Below, in pieces: positions 34,925 to 42,974 of a stretch of DNA of 64,000 bases; position 1 is the stretch's first letter; the number at the start of each line of letters is the position of its first letter. The notes under the pieces were generated by a model. It did no database searches, was not told the origin of the DNA, and worked only from the letters and a program-made list of their open reading frames with translations. The DNA comes from Rhizobium sp. EC-SD404 (GTDB lineage Bacteria; Pseudomonadota; Alphaproteobacteria; Rhizobiales; Rhizobiaceae): NCBI RefSeq assembly GCF_902498825.1, contig NZ_LR701459.1:2713890-2777889 (forward strand). The letters are read 5' to 3'. Made by a program: the position numbers and the translations under genes.

Positions 34925-35650
34925 ATGGAAAAGCAGAATGGCCTGGAAGCGGTTGAAGACCGGATCGTGCGCCGCAAGCTCTCCGATCAGGTGTTCGAAC
35001 GCCTGCGTGAAATGATCGTGCGCGGGGAACTGGCAGCCGGCGATCCGATGCCGTCGGAGCGCGAACTGATGGAGCGTTTCGGTGTCGGTCGACCTGCCGT
35101 GCGCGAGGCCCTGCAGTCCATGCAGACGATGGGCCTCATCACGATTTCCCACGGCGAACGCTCGAGGGTCAGCGCGCTTTCCGCAGACATCGCGTTTCGG
35201 CAGATGGATGCGGTGGCGAGGCTGTTACTCTCCGCCTCCCCCGACAATCTGGAGCATCTTAAAGAGGCGCGGCGGCTGTTCGAACTCGGCATGGTGCGGA
35301 TTGCCGCACAAAACGCCACGACCGAAGACGTCGCTGAACTGACCGATCTGATCGAGAAGCAGCGCAGCAAGATCGACGACCCGAAGGCCTTCATCCGCGC
35401 CGACATCGCCTTCCATGCCAAGATCACCCGCATGGCCGCCAACCCCATCTTTGCGGCTGTCGGCGATGCAATGCTGAACTGGCTCTTCACCTATCACACA
35501 GACCTCCTGATCTGGTCGGGCCAGGAGGAAACCACCTTGCGGGAGCATGCCGCGATCGTCGATCGCCTTGCCGCTGGCGAGGCGGATGGCGCAGCCGATG
35601 CCATGCGCAGCCATCTGGATCGTTCGGCGGCGCTTTACCGTCACCACTGA
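34925..35650 (+). CDS. GntR-family (FadR/FCD) transcriptional regulator
   Basis: 241-aa regulator with an N-terminal winged helix (LREMIVRGELAAGDPMPSERELMERFGVGRPAVREAL-type pattern) and a C-terminal FCD ligand domain with the metal-binding residues in RADIAFHAKITRMAANP. It probably controls the apionate genes in response to a sugar acid. I chose the ATG of MEKQNGLEAVEDR; an ATG at 34847, four nt after the apnO stop, and one at 34913 are alternatives, since no ribosome-binding site is decisive. It is co-directional with apnO. Confidence 0.9.
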   Translation: MEKQNGLEAVEDRIVRRKLSDQVFERLREMIVRGELAAGDPMPSERELMERFGVGRPAVREALQSMQTMGLITISHGERSRVSALSADIAFRQMDAVARLLLSASPDNLEHLKEARRLFELGMVRIAAQNATTEDVAELTDLIEKQRSKIDDPKAFIRADIAFHAKITRMAANPIFAAVGDAMLNWLFTYHTDLLIWSGQEETTLREHAAIVDRLAAGEADGAADAMRSHLDRSAALYRHH

Positions 35651-35662
35651 ATCCTTTGGCCA

Positions 35663-35687
35663 AGAAATTTGTAAAGTGAATTGACTG
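35663..35687 (+). promoter_or_regulatory. Shared operator-promoter motif, copy 1 (aldehyde dehydrogenase)
   Basis: The pattern AGAAAnTTGTAAA, five variable bases, then TTGACTG occurs here and again at 38214-38238 with identical spacing; 19 of 25 positions agree. TTGACT is the -35 element and ATAGGC 17 nt later a fair -10. The upstream block is probably a regulator site, with a GntR-like TTGT half-site. Confidence 0.55.
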
Positions 35688-35815
35688 ATCTGTCCGCACA
35701 CCGATAGGCTCGCGGCATTGGCAATCAGCACGGAACGCGTGGATCCCGTGCGATGATGGAGTACCATGCCTGCGGTGCTCGGCCGGGAGGACCACGAAGC
35801 GAGGAGGCCAGCCCG

Positions 35816-37273
35816 ATGCTGGAGCAGACATCCGTGACGGCCTATGGCCATCTCATCGACGGTGAAATCATCGACAGCGCAACTGGGGGCGGCATCGACG
35901 TGCTCGATCCGTCGACGGGCAAGGTCTTTGCCCGGATCCCAAGGGGCAGCGCTGCCGATGTCGATCGCGCCGTCAAGGCCGCACGCAGCGCCTTCGAGGG
36001 TGACTGGGGCGCCAAGTCGGCACTCGAACGCGGCCGGATCCTGATGAAAGTTTCCGCGCTGATCCTCGAGAATTTCGAGGAGCTGACCGCGCTTGAATCT
36101 CGCGATACGGGCAAGCCGATGAAGCAGGCGCGCGCTGACATCACGGCGACTGCCCGCTATTTCGAGTATTACGGCTCGGCTGCCGACAAGCACCATGGCG
36201 AGACGATCCCTTACAGCAAGGGCATGACGGTGCTGGCCTTGCGCGTGCCGCACGGCGTGACAGCACACATCATTCCCTGGAACTACCCCTCCCAGATCTT
36301 CGGTCGCTCGGTCGGCGGCGCGCTTGCGGCCGGCAATGCCTGCGTCGTCAAACCGGCCGAAGACGCCTGCCTCACGCCGCTCCGGATATCTGAACTGGCA
36401 CTGGAAGCCGGCCTGCCCGCAGGGGCCTTGAATGTCGTTTGCGGGCTCGGCACCGAGGCCGGCGCGGCACTCGCCCGACATCCGGGCATCAACCACATCT
36501 CCTTCACCGGCTCGCCGCAGACAGGCACGGCGGTGGCGAAGGCGGCTGCGGAAAACCATGTGCAGGTGACGCTCGAACTTGGCGGCAAGTCGCCCCAGGT
36601 GATCTTTGCCGATGCCGATCTGGACGAGGCGCTGCCCGTGATCGTCAACGCGATCATCCAGAACGCCGGCCAGACCTGCGCTGCCGGCAGCCGCGTGCTG
36701 ATCGAACGCTCGATCTATGACGAGGTTCTGGCCAGGCTTTCAGAGCGCTTCTCGGCGCTGAAGGTTGGCGCCGGCGTCGACGATCTCGACTGCGGGCCCA
36801 TCATCAGCGCCAAGCAGTTGGAGCGGGTCACGTCCCTGGTCGACGCGGCCTTGGCCGATGGGGCAAAGGTCGTCGCCTCCGCGAGCATGACCGAAAACGC
36901 GCCCGAGGGTGGATTCTTCTACCCGCCAATGCTGCTCGATGGGGCGGCTCCAGAAAGTCGCCTCGGCCAGGACGAGGTGTTCGGGCCAGTTCTCGCCGCC
37001 TTCCCCTTCGAAGACGAAAAAGACGCCATCCGCATCGCAAACGCGACGCCCTACGGCCTGACGGCATCCGTCTGGACCCAGGATGGCGGACGGCAGATGC
37101 GGTGCGCGCACGGCATCGAGGCGGGTCAGGTCTTCGTCAACAATTACGGCGCCGGCGGCGGCATCGAATTGCCCTTCGGCGGAATGAAGCGCTCTGGCTA
37201 TGGCCGTGAAAAGGCCTTCGAAGGCATGATCAGCTTCACCACCATCAAGACGGTCGTGCTCAAGCACGGCTGA
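35816..37273 (+). CDS. NAD(P)-dependent aldehyde dehydrogenase
   Basis: 485-aa ALDH-superfamily enzyme. Catalytic Cys288 is in NAGQTCAAGSR and the general base Glu254 in LELGGKSP; IIPWNYPSQ and SFTGSPQTG mark the cofactor site. The chosen ATG follows GCGAGGAGG. In this cluster it may oxidise an aldehyde made in, or leading into, acid-sugar catabolism (for example an aldose, glycolaldehyde or a semialdehyde); sequence does not decide. It has its own promoter sharing a motif with the TRAP promoter downstream and ends in a good terminator. Confidence 0.92.
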   Translation: MLEQTSVTAYGHLIDGEIIDSATGGGIDVLDPSTGKVFARIPRGSAADVDRAVKAARSAFEGDWGAKSALERGRILMKVSALILENFEELTALESRDTGKPMKQARADITATARYFEYYGSAADKHHGETIPYSKGMTVLALRVPHGVTAHIIPWNYPSQIFGRSVGGALAAGNACVVKPAEDACLTPLRISELALEAGLPAGALNVVCGLGTEAGAALARHPGINHISFTGSPQTGTAVAKAAAENHVQVTLELGGKSPQVIFADADLDEALPVIVNAIIQNAGQTCAAGSRVLIERSIYDEVLARLSERFSALKVGAGVDDLDCGPIISAKQLERVTSLVDAALADGAKVVASASMTENAPEGGFFYPPMLLDGAAPESRLGQDEVFGPVLAAFPFEDEKDAIRIANATPYGLTASVWTQDGGRQMRCAHGIEAGQVFVNNYGAGGGIELPFGGMKRSGYGREKAFEGMISFTTIKTVVLKHG

Positions 37274-37296
37274 TTTGGCTCGATCCCTCCCGGGAC

Positions 37297-37327
37297 GGCG
37301 TCGCGGCTTTGGCTGCGGCGCCTTTTT
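37297..37327 (+). terminator. Intrinsic terminator after the aldehyde dehydrogenase gene
   Basis: GGCGTCGCGGC and GCTGCGGCGCC form an 11-bp stem with two G-T wobbles around TTTG, followed by five T. It lies between convergent genes. Confidence 0.85.
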
Positions 37328-37345
37328 GATCGATCCTGAGCGACC

Positions 37346-38104
37346 TCAAAAACCCGGACGGTTGCTCATCATGCGGATGCGCGCATGCTCGATATGGTTT
37401 CGCATGGCGCGCTTGGCCTTCGTGGCCGCACCGGCTTCGATATGCCGGAAGATATCCTCGTGCTCATCCCGCACCGCTTCGTTGCGCACGAAGGGCTGGA
37501 ACTGCACGAGGAAGCGCATGAGATTGACCGAGCGCGTCACGTCATATTCAAGCGATTTCAGCGTCTGGACGATGCGCGCATTGCAGGTGGCCGTCGCGAT
37601 CGCTTCATGAAAAGCATAGTCGTGGTGATGAAGAATGGCGTTTTGCTTCATCGCCTCATCGAACCGGTCCAGTGCGGCACGCATGCTCTCGATATCGGAC
37701 GGCCCGCGCCGTTTTGCGGCGAGATAGGCGGCCTGCGGCTCGACGATCATGCGCAGTTCCATGCCTGCCAGAAGGTCGCCGATGCGTTGCAACGCGTCGC
37801 GATCCGCCTCGTCACTCGTCACGCCATCGACCCGCGCGCCGAGCGCGTTCAACACGTAATTGCCGGACCCGCGCACCGAGGAAATCAGCCCGTCGTCGCG
37901 CAGCTTGTCCAGCGCCTCGCGCAGAACCGGGCGCGACACCTCGAACTGCTTGGCGAGCTCGTTTTCGGAAGGAAGCTTGGCGCCGGCCGAGATCATGCCG
38001 GTGACGATCGCGTGGAACAGGTTTTCATATACCCGTTCGGACAGCCGCTCACCCTTGCTGTTGGGAAGATCGGCAACGACAATATCGGCGGTTCTGCTCG
38101 GCAT
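37346..38104 (-). CDS. GntR-family (FadR/FCD) transcriptional regulator
   Basis: 252-aa regulator. The winged helix spans about residues 18-80 (KLPSENELAKQFEVSRPVLREALDKL-type sequence) and the FCD domain follows with HHHDYAFHEAIATATCN. The start MPSRTADIVV follows AGGAG at a longish spacing; upstream in-frame codons are not family-like. It diverges from the TRAP gene dctP and so probably represses the erythronate/threonate operon, its inducer being a pathway acid. FadR relatives bind TTGT-N3-ACAA-like sites, and TTGTAAAACAG lies in the intervening region. Confidence 0.92.
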   Translation of the reverse strand: MPSRTADIVVADLPNSKGERLSERVYENLFHAIVTGMISAGAKLPSENELAKQFEVSRPVLREALDKLRDDGLISSVRGSGNYVLNALGARVDGVTSDEADRDALQRIGDLLAGMELRMIVEPQAAYLAAKRRGPSDIESMRAALDRFDEAMKQNAILHHHDYAFHEAIATATCNARIVQTLKSLEYDVTRSVNLMRFLVQFQPFVRNEAVRDEHEDIFRHIEAGAATKAKRAMRNHIEHARIRMMSNRPGF

Positions 38105-38213
38105 GGAAAAGGTCTTGCTCCTGCAACAGGAATTTCCCGATCGGCGCTGCCCGTCAAGCTCAGAATTCAGCACAGATGGGCTGCTCGAAACGCTCCTCAG
38201 CCGACCGGCCGTT

Positions 38214-38238
38214 AGAAAGTTGTAAAACAGGTTGACTG
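38214..38238 (+). promoter_or_regulatory. Shared operator-promoter motif, copy 2 (TRAP/erythronate operon)
   Basis: Second copy of the AGAAAnTTGTAAA-N5-TTGACTG motif, 60 nt upstream of the TRAP dctP start. Here TTGTAAAACAG is one base from the GntR/FadR-type consensus TnGTnnnACnA. TTGACT serves as the -35. Confidence 0.55.
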
Positions 38239-38297
38239 GAAATGGGTTCAAGGTCAATGTCGAAGGCAGTGATGACTGAAACTGAGGGAGGAGAACC

Positions 38298-39281
38298 ATG
38301 TTTCGTTTTCGCACCATCACGGCTGCTGCCGTGTTCGCCTTGTCTGCCGGCGTGGCCGGGAGTGCCGTGGCCCAGACAACCCTGAATTTTGCGCACACTA
38401 CCGCGCAGGGCTCGCATTACAGCGTCGGCGTCCAGGCCTTCGGTGAGAAGCTGGCCGAATTGTCGGACGGCAAGTTCGAAATCCGTGAACAGGCCGCCGG
38501 TGCGCTCGGCGGTGAGCGCGACATGATCGAAGGCCTGCAGATCGGCTCGGTCGAACTCGTCTATTCCTCGACCGGCCCGCTCGGCAATTTCGCGCCTGAA
38601 ACGCTGGTGCTCGACCTGCCCTTCCTCTTCAAGGATTACGCTTCCGCGCGTTCGATCCTCGATGGCGAAATCGGCGACGAGCTTCTCGAAGCGGTCAACG
38701 CACAAGGCCTCGTCGCGCTGGCATGGAGCGAGAACGGCTTCCGCCACATCACCAATTCCAGCCGCGCGATCGATGCACCGGAAGACCTCAACGGCCTGAA
38801 GATCCGCACCATGGAAAACAGCGTGCACATGGAAGCCTTTACGGCTGCCGGCGCATCGCCGACACCCATGGCGTTTCCGGAAGTCTTCGCAGCCCTGCAG
38901 CAGCGCGTGATCGACGGGCAGGAAAATCCGATCCCGATCATCACCTCCGCCAATATGTGGGAAGTCCAGGACCACCTCACGCTGACCGGCCACGTCTATT
39001 CGCCGGCCATCATCATCGCGTCGCCGAGCCTGTGGGACTCGCTGTCGGATGAGGAAAAGGCATGGTTCGAGGAAGCTGCCGATACGGCTGTGGCCGCGAC
39101 CCGGGCCAAGGTCGAGGCAGACGAACAGACCGGCGTTGCGATGCTGCGCGAGCGCGGCATGGAAGTGATCGAGGAAGTGGATCAGGCACCGTTCCGCGAA
39201 GCCGTCGCGCCCGCCTATGACACCTTCGTCGGCCAGTATGGCGACGAGATGCTGAAGCGCATCCAGGCAGCGCAGGAATAA
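38298..39281 (+). CDS. dctP: TRAP transporter substrate-binding protein DctP
   Basis: 327-aa periplasmic binding protein with a clear signal peptide (ITAAAVFALSAGVAGSAVAQ). DctP features: GGERDMIEGLQIGSVELVYSS, LNGLKIRTMENSVHMEAF with the carboxylate-binding Arg in KIRTMEN, and QQRVIDGQENPI. Its ligand should be the substrate of the downstream catabolic genes, a four-carbon sugar acid such as D-erythronate or L-threonate. The RBS is GGAGGAG. It is first in the operon. Confidence 0.95.
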   Translation: MFRFRTITAAAVFALSAGVAGSAVAQTTLNFAHTTAQGSHYSVGVQAFGEKLAELSDGKFEIREQAAGALGGERDMIEGLQIGSVELVYSSTGPLGNFAPETLVLDLPFLFKDYASARSILDGEIGDELLEAVNAQGLVALAWSENGFRHITNSSRAIDAPEDLNGLKIRTMENSVHMEAFTAAGASPTPMAFPEVFAALQQRVIDGQENPIPIITSANMWEVQDHLTLTGHVYSPAIIIASPSLWDSLSDEEKAWFEEAADTAVAATRAKVEADEQTGVAMLRERGMEVIEEVDQAPFREAVAPAYDTFVGQYGDEMLKRIQAAQE

Positions 39282-39305
39282 CCCATCGACATCGAAACGG
39301 TGTGT

Positions 39306-39329
39306 GAACGGCCGCGTCTGCGGCCGTTC
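39306..39329 (+). promoter_or_regulatory. Intercistronic hairpin between dctP and dctQ
   Basis: GAACGGCCGC and GCGGCCGTTC form a perfect 10-bp stem with a GTCT loop and no T-run. Such structures stabilise the upstream mRNA or attenuate read-through, giving more binding protein than permease. Confidence 0.6.
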
Positions 39330-39346
39330 CTCACGGAGCTCGTCCC

Positions 39347-39865
39347 ATGCAGTGGTTTCTCGCAATCGAGCGGCGGCTGACGCGCGTCGCGCTGGATCTC
39401 GCGATCCTCGCGCTCGCACTCGTCGTAGCGCTGGCATTTTACCAGGTCGTGACCCGCTTTGTGTTCGGCCACCCCTCCGCATGGTCGGAAGTGGCTGCCC
39501 GCTCGGCCATGATCTGGATGGTCTTCCTCGGATTTGCCGCAGCGTTCCGCCAGGGCACGATGATTGCGGTCGATTTCCTGGTCGATATTAGCCCGCAAAT
39601 GTTTCGGCGGGTGCTTTACGTCGTGATTCTCATTGCCTCGCTGATCTTCCTCGCCATCCTCATCTGGTACGGCTGGGGCATGACGATGCGGGTGCGCAGC
39701 CAGAACTTGGCCGGCCTGCAGGTCACGATCGCCTGGGTCTATGCAGCGCTTCCCGTCGGATCGGCACTCGCGACGCTCGGCGTCATCGCGCGGTTCATCG
39801 AAGTCTGGAACGAACCCGACACAACGACCAAGGGCGAGCTCAAGGATGTGGAGGGTGCCATATGA
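39347..39865 (+). CDS. dctQ: TRAP transporter small permease DctQ
   Basis: 172-aa four-helix membrane protein. The DctQ signature is VTRFVFGHPSAWSEVAARSAMIWMVFLGFAAAFR, with a C-terminal charged tail. It joins DctM to form the Na+-driven uptake channel. Its end overlaps dctM by four bases. Confidence 0.94.
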   Translation: MQWFLAIERRLTRVALDLAILALALVVALAFYQVVTRFVFGHPSAWSEVAARSAMIWMVFLGFAAAFRQGTMIAVDFLVDISPQMFRRVLYVVILIASLIFLAILIWYGWGMTMRVRSQNLAGLQVTIAWVYAALPVGSALATLGVIARFIEVWNEPDTTTKGELKDVEGAI

Positions 39866-41139
39866 ACGCCGCCCTCGCCTTCTCGCTGATCACGCTCTTT
39901 GCGCTTGCCGTGCCGATCGGCGTCTCGCTGGTGCTGGCAAGTGCCTTCGGCATCCATTTCTTCTCGACGGTGCCGCTGCTCCTGGTAGCGCAGCGGGTGT
40001 TCACGAGCCTGGATTCCTTTCCGCTCCTGGCCGTGCCGCTCTTTATTCTGTCCGGCAACCTCATGGCTGCCGGCGGCATCTCCGAACGCCTCGTCGATCT
40101 TGCAAAGTCCATCGTCGGCGGCATCCAGGGCGGGCTTGCCTGCACCTGCGTCATCACCTGCATGATCTTCGCCTCGGTCTCCGGCTCTTCCGTCGCCACT
40201 ACCTTCGCGATCGGCGTCATCCTGATCCCGGCCATGGTCAAGCACGGTTATCCTGTCGGCACGGCAGCCGCGATCCAGGCGTCGTCGGCGGAACTCGGCG
40301 TGCTCATTCCGCCTTCCATTCCGCTCATCCTTTATGGCGTTGCCACGGAAACATCGATCGGCCAGCTCTTCCTGGCAGGCATCGGCCCTGGTCTGCTCGT
40401 TGCGACGGCACTGTTCATCTACTTGCTCGTGCTCTGCCGCATCAAAGGCTACGGCAAGGACGACGGGCTCGACAGCCAGCCTTTCTTCAGGGCGCTGCGC
40501 CGCTCCTTCTGGGCGATCCTCATGCCCTTCATCGTGCTCGGCGGCATCTATGGCGGCATTTTTACGCCGACCGAGGCGTCGGCTGTGGCGGTGGTCTACG
40601 CTCTGGTCGTCGGCATGTTCGTCTACCGCGTGCTGACCTTCCGCAAGATCCACGACGCGCTGCGCTCGTCGGCGATTTCGTCCACGGTCATCATGATCAT
40701 CATCGCCGGCGCTGGTCTCTTCTCGTTCCTCATCACAAGAAGCGGCCTCCCCTCCATCGTTGCGGAATGGGTGCAGGAGGTTTTCACAAACAAGTGGAGC
40801 TTCCTCCTCGCGGTCAACGTCTTCCTGTTCATGGTCGGGATGTTCATCGAAACGTCGGCGGCGATCCTCGTGCTTGCTCCTCTGCTTGCCCCAATCGCGA
40901 TCGCCTATGGCGTCGATCCGGTCCATTTCGGACTGATCATCGTCGTCAACCTGGCGCTCGGCATGATCACGCCGCCGGTGGGGGTCAACCTCTTCGCGGC
41001 CTGCGCGGTCGCCCGCATATCCCTGCAGACGATCATTCCGCCGCTTGTGCCGATGGTTCTGGTCGTGATGGGCTGCGTGCTGCTTGTCACCTACGTCCCC
41101 TTCATCTCTTTGGGACTTGTGGAATTGTTTTACCGCTGA
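39862..41139 (+). CDS. dctM: TRAP transporter large permease DctM
   Basis: 425-aa polytopic protein with about 12 transmembrane segments. Family motifs: SVSGSSVATTFAIGVILIPAM, ASSAELGVLIPPSIPLILYG, GGIFTPTEASAVAVVYALVVG, and NLALGMITPPVGVNLFAACAVA. It imports the acid sugar bound by DctP. Confidence 0.96.
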   Translation: MNAALAFSLITLFALAVPIGVSLVLASAFGIHFFSTVPLLLVAQRVFTSLDSFPLLAVPLFILSGNLMAAGGISERLVDLAKSIVGGIQGGLACTCVITCMIFASVSGSSVATTFAIGVILIPAMVKHGYPVGTAAAIQASSAELGVLIPPSIPLILYGVATETSIGQLFLAGIGPGLLVATALFIYLLVLCRIKGYGKDDGLDSQPFFRALRRSFWAILMPFIVLGGIYGGIFTPTEASAVAVVYALVVGMFVYRVLTFRKIHDALRSSAISSTVIMIIIAGAGLFSFLITRSGLPSIVAEWVQEVFTNKWSFLLAVNVFLFMVGMFIETSAAILVLAPLLAPIAIAYGVDPVHFGLIIVVNLALGMITPPVGVNLFAACAVARISLQTIIPPLVPMVLVVMGCVLLVTYVPFISLGLVELFYR

Positions 41140-41171
41140 CCATCGCGACGACGTAAATGGAGGAGACCAAC

Positions 41172-41921
41172 ATGAAACTGAAAGACAAAGTCGCACTGGT
41201 GACCGGAGCCGGCGGCGGCTACGGCGAAGGCATCGCGCATTATTTCGCCCAGGAAGGTGCGAAAGTGCTCGTCGTGGATATCCGCGCCGAAGCTGCCGAA
41301 AAGGTCGCTGCCGCGATCGGCGAAAATGCCTCCGCCTTCACGGCCGACGTGACGAAGAGCGACGACACCAAGGCGATGATCGACGCGGCCGTCGAGCGCT
41401 TCGGCAAGCTCGACATCATCGTCAACAATGCGGGCACAACCCACAAGAACCAGTCGATGCTGAATGTCGATGAGGCGACGTTCGACAAGGTCTATGCGGT
41501 CAACGTGAAGTCGCTCTATCACGCGGCGATCCACGGTGTGCCGGTGCTCGAAAAGAACGGCGGCGGCGTCATCATCAACATCGCCTCGACCGCCGGTGTG
41601 CGCCCGCGCCCGGGCCTTGTCTGGTACAACGGCTCGAAGGGTGCGGCAATCTCGATCACCAGGTCGATGGCCGTCGAACTCGCCGATCGCAAGATCCGCG
41701 TCTGCGGCGTCAATCCGGTGATGGGCGAAACCGGGCTGACCGATCAGTTCCTGCCGGGCGACGATACGCCCGAGACCCGCGCCAAGGTCATTGCCGGCAT
41801 TCCGCTTGGCCGCCTGTCCCGTCCGCTCGATATCGCCAAGGCCTGCGGTTTTCTCGCCTCCGACGAAGCCGAATTCATCACGGGCGTCTGCCTGGAAGTC
41901 GATGGCGGCCGCTGCATCTAG
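41172..41921 (+). CDS. Short-chain dehydrogenase/reductase of the acid-sugar operon
   Basis: 249-aa classical SDR: cofactor motif TGAGGGYGEGI near residue 12, NNAG at about 85, catalytic Tyr and Lys in WYNGSKGAA, Ser in IASTAG. It begins MKLKDKVALVTG; the ATG five codons earlier overlaps the GGAGGAG ribosome-binding site and is less likely. It sits between the TRAP genes and denD, so it probably oxidises or reduces a hydroxyl of a sugar acid. The exact substrate is not evident. Confidence 0.9.
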   Translation: MKLKDKVALVTGAGGGYGEGIAHYFAQEGAKVLVVDIRAEAAEKVAAAIGENASAFTADVTKSDDTKAMIDAAVERFGKLDIIVNNAGTTHKNQSMLNVDEATFDKVYAVNVKSLYHAAIHGVPVLEKNGGGVIINIASTAGVRPRPGLVWYNGSKGAAISITRSMAVELADRKIRVCGVNPVMGETGLTDQFLPGDDTPETRAKVIAGIPLGRLSRPLDIAKACGFLASDEAEFITGVCLEVDGGRCI

Positions 41922-41934
41922 TCATTTTTGATTG

Positions 41935-41971
41935 GGAAGGCTGTTCAGTCGGGCAGCCTTCCTTTGCTTTT
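41935..41971 (+). terminator. Terminator or attenuator between the SDR gene and denD
   Basis: GGAAGGCTG and CAGCCTTCC pair perfectly around a 10-nt loop and are followed by a T-rich run (TTTGCTTTT). It lies within an otherwise co-directional operon, so it probably reduces expression of the distal genes. Confidence 0.68.
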
Positions 41972-41987
41972 CTGGAGTTCGATCGAC

Positions 41988-42974
41988 ATGGGCGAATGCC
42001 TCATCATCGGCGGAGCCGGCATGCTGGGCCTCAGGCTGGCAAAGGCGCTCGCGGCCAAGGGCACAATCGGCGGCAAGCCACTCGATGCCATCACGCTGTT
42101 CGATGTGGTCGAGGCGCCAACCATCGAGGCAGCGATCAAGGTCTCTACCAAGACCGGTGACCTGACGACACCCGGTGCGGCAGACGCGCTCATCGCGAGC
42201 CGGCCGGCGACCATCTATCACCTTGCCGCCATCGTTTCAGGTGAGGCAGAGCGCGATTTCGACAAGGGCTACCGCATCAATCTCGACGGTACGCGGCATC
42301 TGTTCGAGGCGATCCGGCAAGAGCATTTGCGCTCCGGCTACTGCCCGCGCGTCGTCTTCTCCTCCTCGCTCGCCGTCTTCGGCGCACCCCTGCCCGACGT
42401 GATCGGCGACGACCAGGTCCTGACCCCGATGTCGAGCTACGGCACGCAAAAGGCGATCGGCGAGTTGCTGCTGGCGGATTACACGCGCCGCGGTTTCATG
42501 GATGGCATCGGCATCCGCCTGCCGACCATCTGCATTCGGCCCGGCAAGCCGAATGCGGCCGCCTCCGGCTTCTTCTCCAACATCCTGCGCGAGCCGCTGG
42601 TGGGCGAACAAGCGGTGCTGCCCGTTTCACCGGATGTGCGGCACTGGTTTGCGAGCCCCCGCGCCGCGATCGGCTTCCTGGTCCATGCCGGCGATATTGC
42701 CGCGGACAAGATCGGCACGCGCCGCAACCTCACCATGCCTGGCGTGACGGCAACGGTCGCCGAAGAAATCGAGGCGCTGCGGCGCGTTGCGGGTGATGCC
42801 GCCGTCGCCCGCATTCGCCATGAGCCGGACGCGGCGATCGATGCGATCATTTCCACGTGGCCGAAAGCCTTCGACGCCACGCGGGCGATCGAGCTCGGAT
42901 TTACGCCGGACATTTCGTTCGATGCGATCCTCGATGCCCACATCGCCGACGAAAAGATCGAGCTGTCCGCATGA
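41988..42974 (+). CDS. denD: D-erythronate dehydrogenase
   Basis: 328-aa NAD-dependent epimerase/dehydratase-family enzyme: Rossmann motif IIGGAGMLGLRLAKAL, IYHLAAIVSGEAERDFDKGYRIN, and catalytic Tyr/Lys in SSYGTQKAIGE. DenD oxidises D-erythronate to 3-oxo-erythronate (2-keto form follows by isomerisation in the pathway). Placement before LtnD, OtnK, OtnC and OtnI matches the known erythronate/threonate cluster. The ATG with GGAG upstream is preferred to the longer frame. Confidence 0.9.
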   Translation: MGECLIIGGAGMLGLRLAKALAAKGTIGGKPLDAITLFDVVEAPTIEAAIKVSTKTGDLTTPGAADALIASRPATIYHLAAIVSGEAERDFDKGYRINLDGTRHLFEAIRQEHLRSGYCPRVVFSSSLAVFGAPLPDVIGDDQVLTPMSSYGTQKAIGELLLADYTRRGFMDGIGIRLPTICIRPGKPNAAASGFFSNILREPLVGEQAVLPVSPDVRHWFASPRAAIGFLVHAGDIAADKIGTRRNLTMPGVTATVAEEIEALRRVAGDAAVARIRHEPDAAIDAIISTWPKAFDATRAIELGFTPDISFDAILDAHIADEKIELSA

